Shown here: positions 5,014 through 5,251 of the stretch, in pieces
Position numbering within the stretch: the first letter of the stretch is position 1
Layout of the letters: every line of letters begins with the position of its first letter
Assembly (NCBI GenBank): GCA_007135435.1
Contig: SLIW01000441.1
Location: forward strand, 1-5,251
Length of the DNA stretch: 5,251 bases
Source of the DNA: Natronomonas sp.
GTDB taxonomy: Archaea; Halobacteriota; Halobacteria; Halobacteriales; Haloarculaceae
Reading direction: 5' to 3'
Notes under the pieces: model-generated
The model's input: the letters and a program-made list of their open reading frames with translations, nothing else
The model's database searches: none
What the model was told of the DNA's origin: nothing
Translations under genes and position numbers: made by a program

Positions 5014-5056
5014 ATCGGAACACGCGTCCTCGTGGCTCTGCAACCTGGCGGCCCCC

Positions 5057-5098
5057 AATCCGTAATCCCTGATCCCCGATTCCGGATCCCTGATCCCA
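5057..5098. repeat. 7-bp tandem repeat array upstream of tfe
   Basis: Six consecutive 7-bp units share the pattern RATYCNN: AATCCGT, AATCCCT, GATCCCC, GATTCCG, GATCCCT and GATCCCA, filling 5057-5098 without gaps. The array ends 46 bp before the TTTAAA element of tfe. It is not coding in any supported frame. Slippage-generated heptad repeats of this kind can vary in copy number between strains; a regulatory role is only a possibility. Confidence 0.75.
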
Positions 5099-5144
5099 GA
5101 CGACGCGACCCGTCGTGGCACCGGTCGGTCCCGAGTTCGGAGCG

Positions 5145-5150
5145 TTTAAA
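5145..5150 (+). promoter_or_regulatory. TATA box of tfe
   Basis: TTTAAA is a consensus-like haloarchaeal TATA element, preceded by GGAGCG as a possible BRE. Its centre is 28-29 nt before the ATG at 5176, so the transcript probably starts at or next to the ATG. Confidence 0.75.
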
Positions 5151-5175
5151 GGATTCGCCGCCGCAATTTACGGCA

Positions 5176-5251
5176 ATGGCTTTTGAGGACCTGTTGAACG
5201 ACCCGGTGATCCAGAAGTACCTCCACGAGCTCGTCGGGCCGACGGGGATGC
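5176..5251 (+). CDS. tfe: Transcription factor E (TFE, TFIIE-alpha homologue), N-terminal 25 codons
   Basis: The first 25 residues, MAFEDLLNDPVIQKYLHELV followed by GPTGM, match the start of haloarchaeal TFE as I remember it: an acidic DLL segment, DPVIQKYL, and a VGPxGM turn leading into the winged-helix domain. TFE joins TBP, TFB and RNA polymerase at the promoter and helps open the DNA; its alpha subunit has an N-terminal winged helix and a C-terminal zinc ribbon. Only the N-terminus is in the window, so the DNA-binding and zinc parts cannot be checked. The start is firmly placed by the TTTAAA element. The gene is divergent from the membrane-protein gene, with repeats in the gap between them. 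Confidence 0.8.
   Translation, partial: MAFEDLLNDPVIQKYLHELVGPTGM

Noticed and set aside
4363..5121. - strand frame of 252 codons
   Set aside because: It runs across the membrane-protein gene in another frame and reads through the 7-bp and 12-bp repeats; it is Arg/Gly-rich without domains.

Overview
The window looks like a piece of a haloarchaeal (class Halobacteria) chromosome. Codons end almost always in G or C and the proteins are acidic. Signal peptides are twin-arginine (Tat) type. Several genes have an archaeal TATA-like element about 25-30 nt before an ATG with no Shine-Dalgarno site, as expected for leaderless transcripts. Two housekeeping genes are archaeal: aTrm56 (tRNA cytidine-56 2'-O-methyltransferase) and the first 25 codons of transcription factor E (TFE). 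No rRNA, tRNA, insertion sequence or CRISPR array was seen.

Left part (1-2701): the end of a cupredoxin gene, a 165-bp gap with a 20-bp phased repeat, then a tight three-gene run on the + strand. The run is SCO1/SenC (603-1466), a TlpA/ResA-like thioredoxin (1470-2006) and CcdA (2009-2701), with gaps of only 3 and 2 bp. It reads as a copper-centre assembly and extracytoplasmic thiol-redox unit. CcdA would carry reducing equivalents across the membrane, the TlpA-like protein would accept them, and SCO would use its CxxxC/His site to handle copper for a terminal oxidase. The SCO protein has a large His/Asp-rich insert. The cupredoxin lacks the usual axial Met ligand.

Middle part (2702-4339): a 30-bp tandem repeat array begins on the ccdA stop codon. 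It is followed by a small zinc-ribbon gene (3000-3236) with a perfect 11-bp inverted repeat directly after its stop, then trm56 (3340-3885), a noncoding stretch, and a second tiny four-cysteine protein (4175-4339).

Right part (4329-5251): a four-helix membrane protein lies on the - strand (4518-4934). Downstream of it on the same strand is a short open frame with membrane-like composition and no normal start, possibly a gene remnant. Upstream, 12-bp and 7-bp tandem repeats fill the divergent gap before the strong TTTAAA promoter of tfe.

The least explained items are the 20-bp repeats before SCO, the SCO metal-binding insert, the 30-bp array with stop/start-like units, and the 7-bp array before tfe. 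No complete new defence or mobile system is visible.
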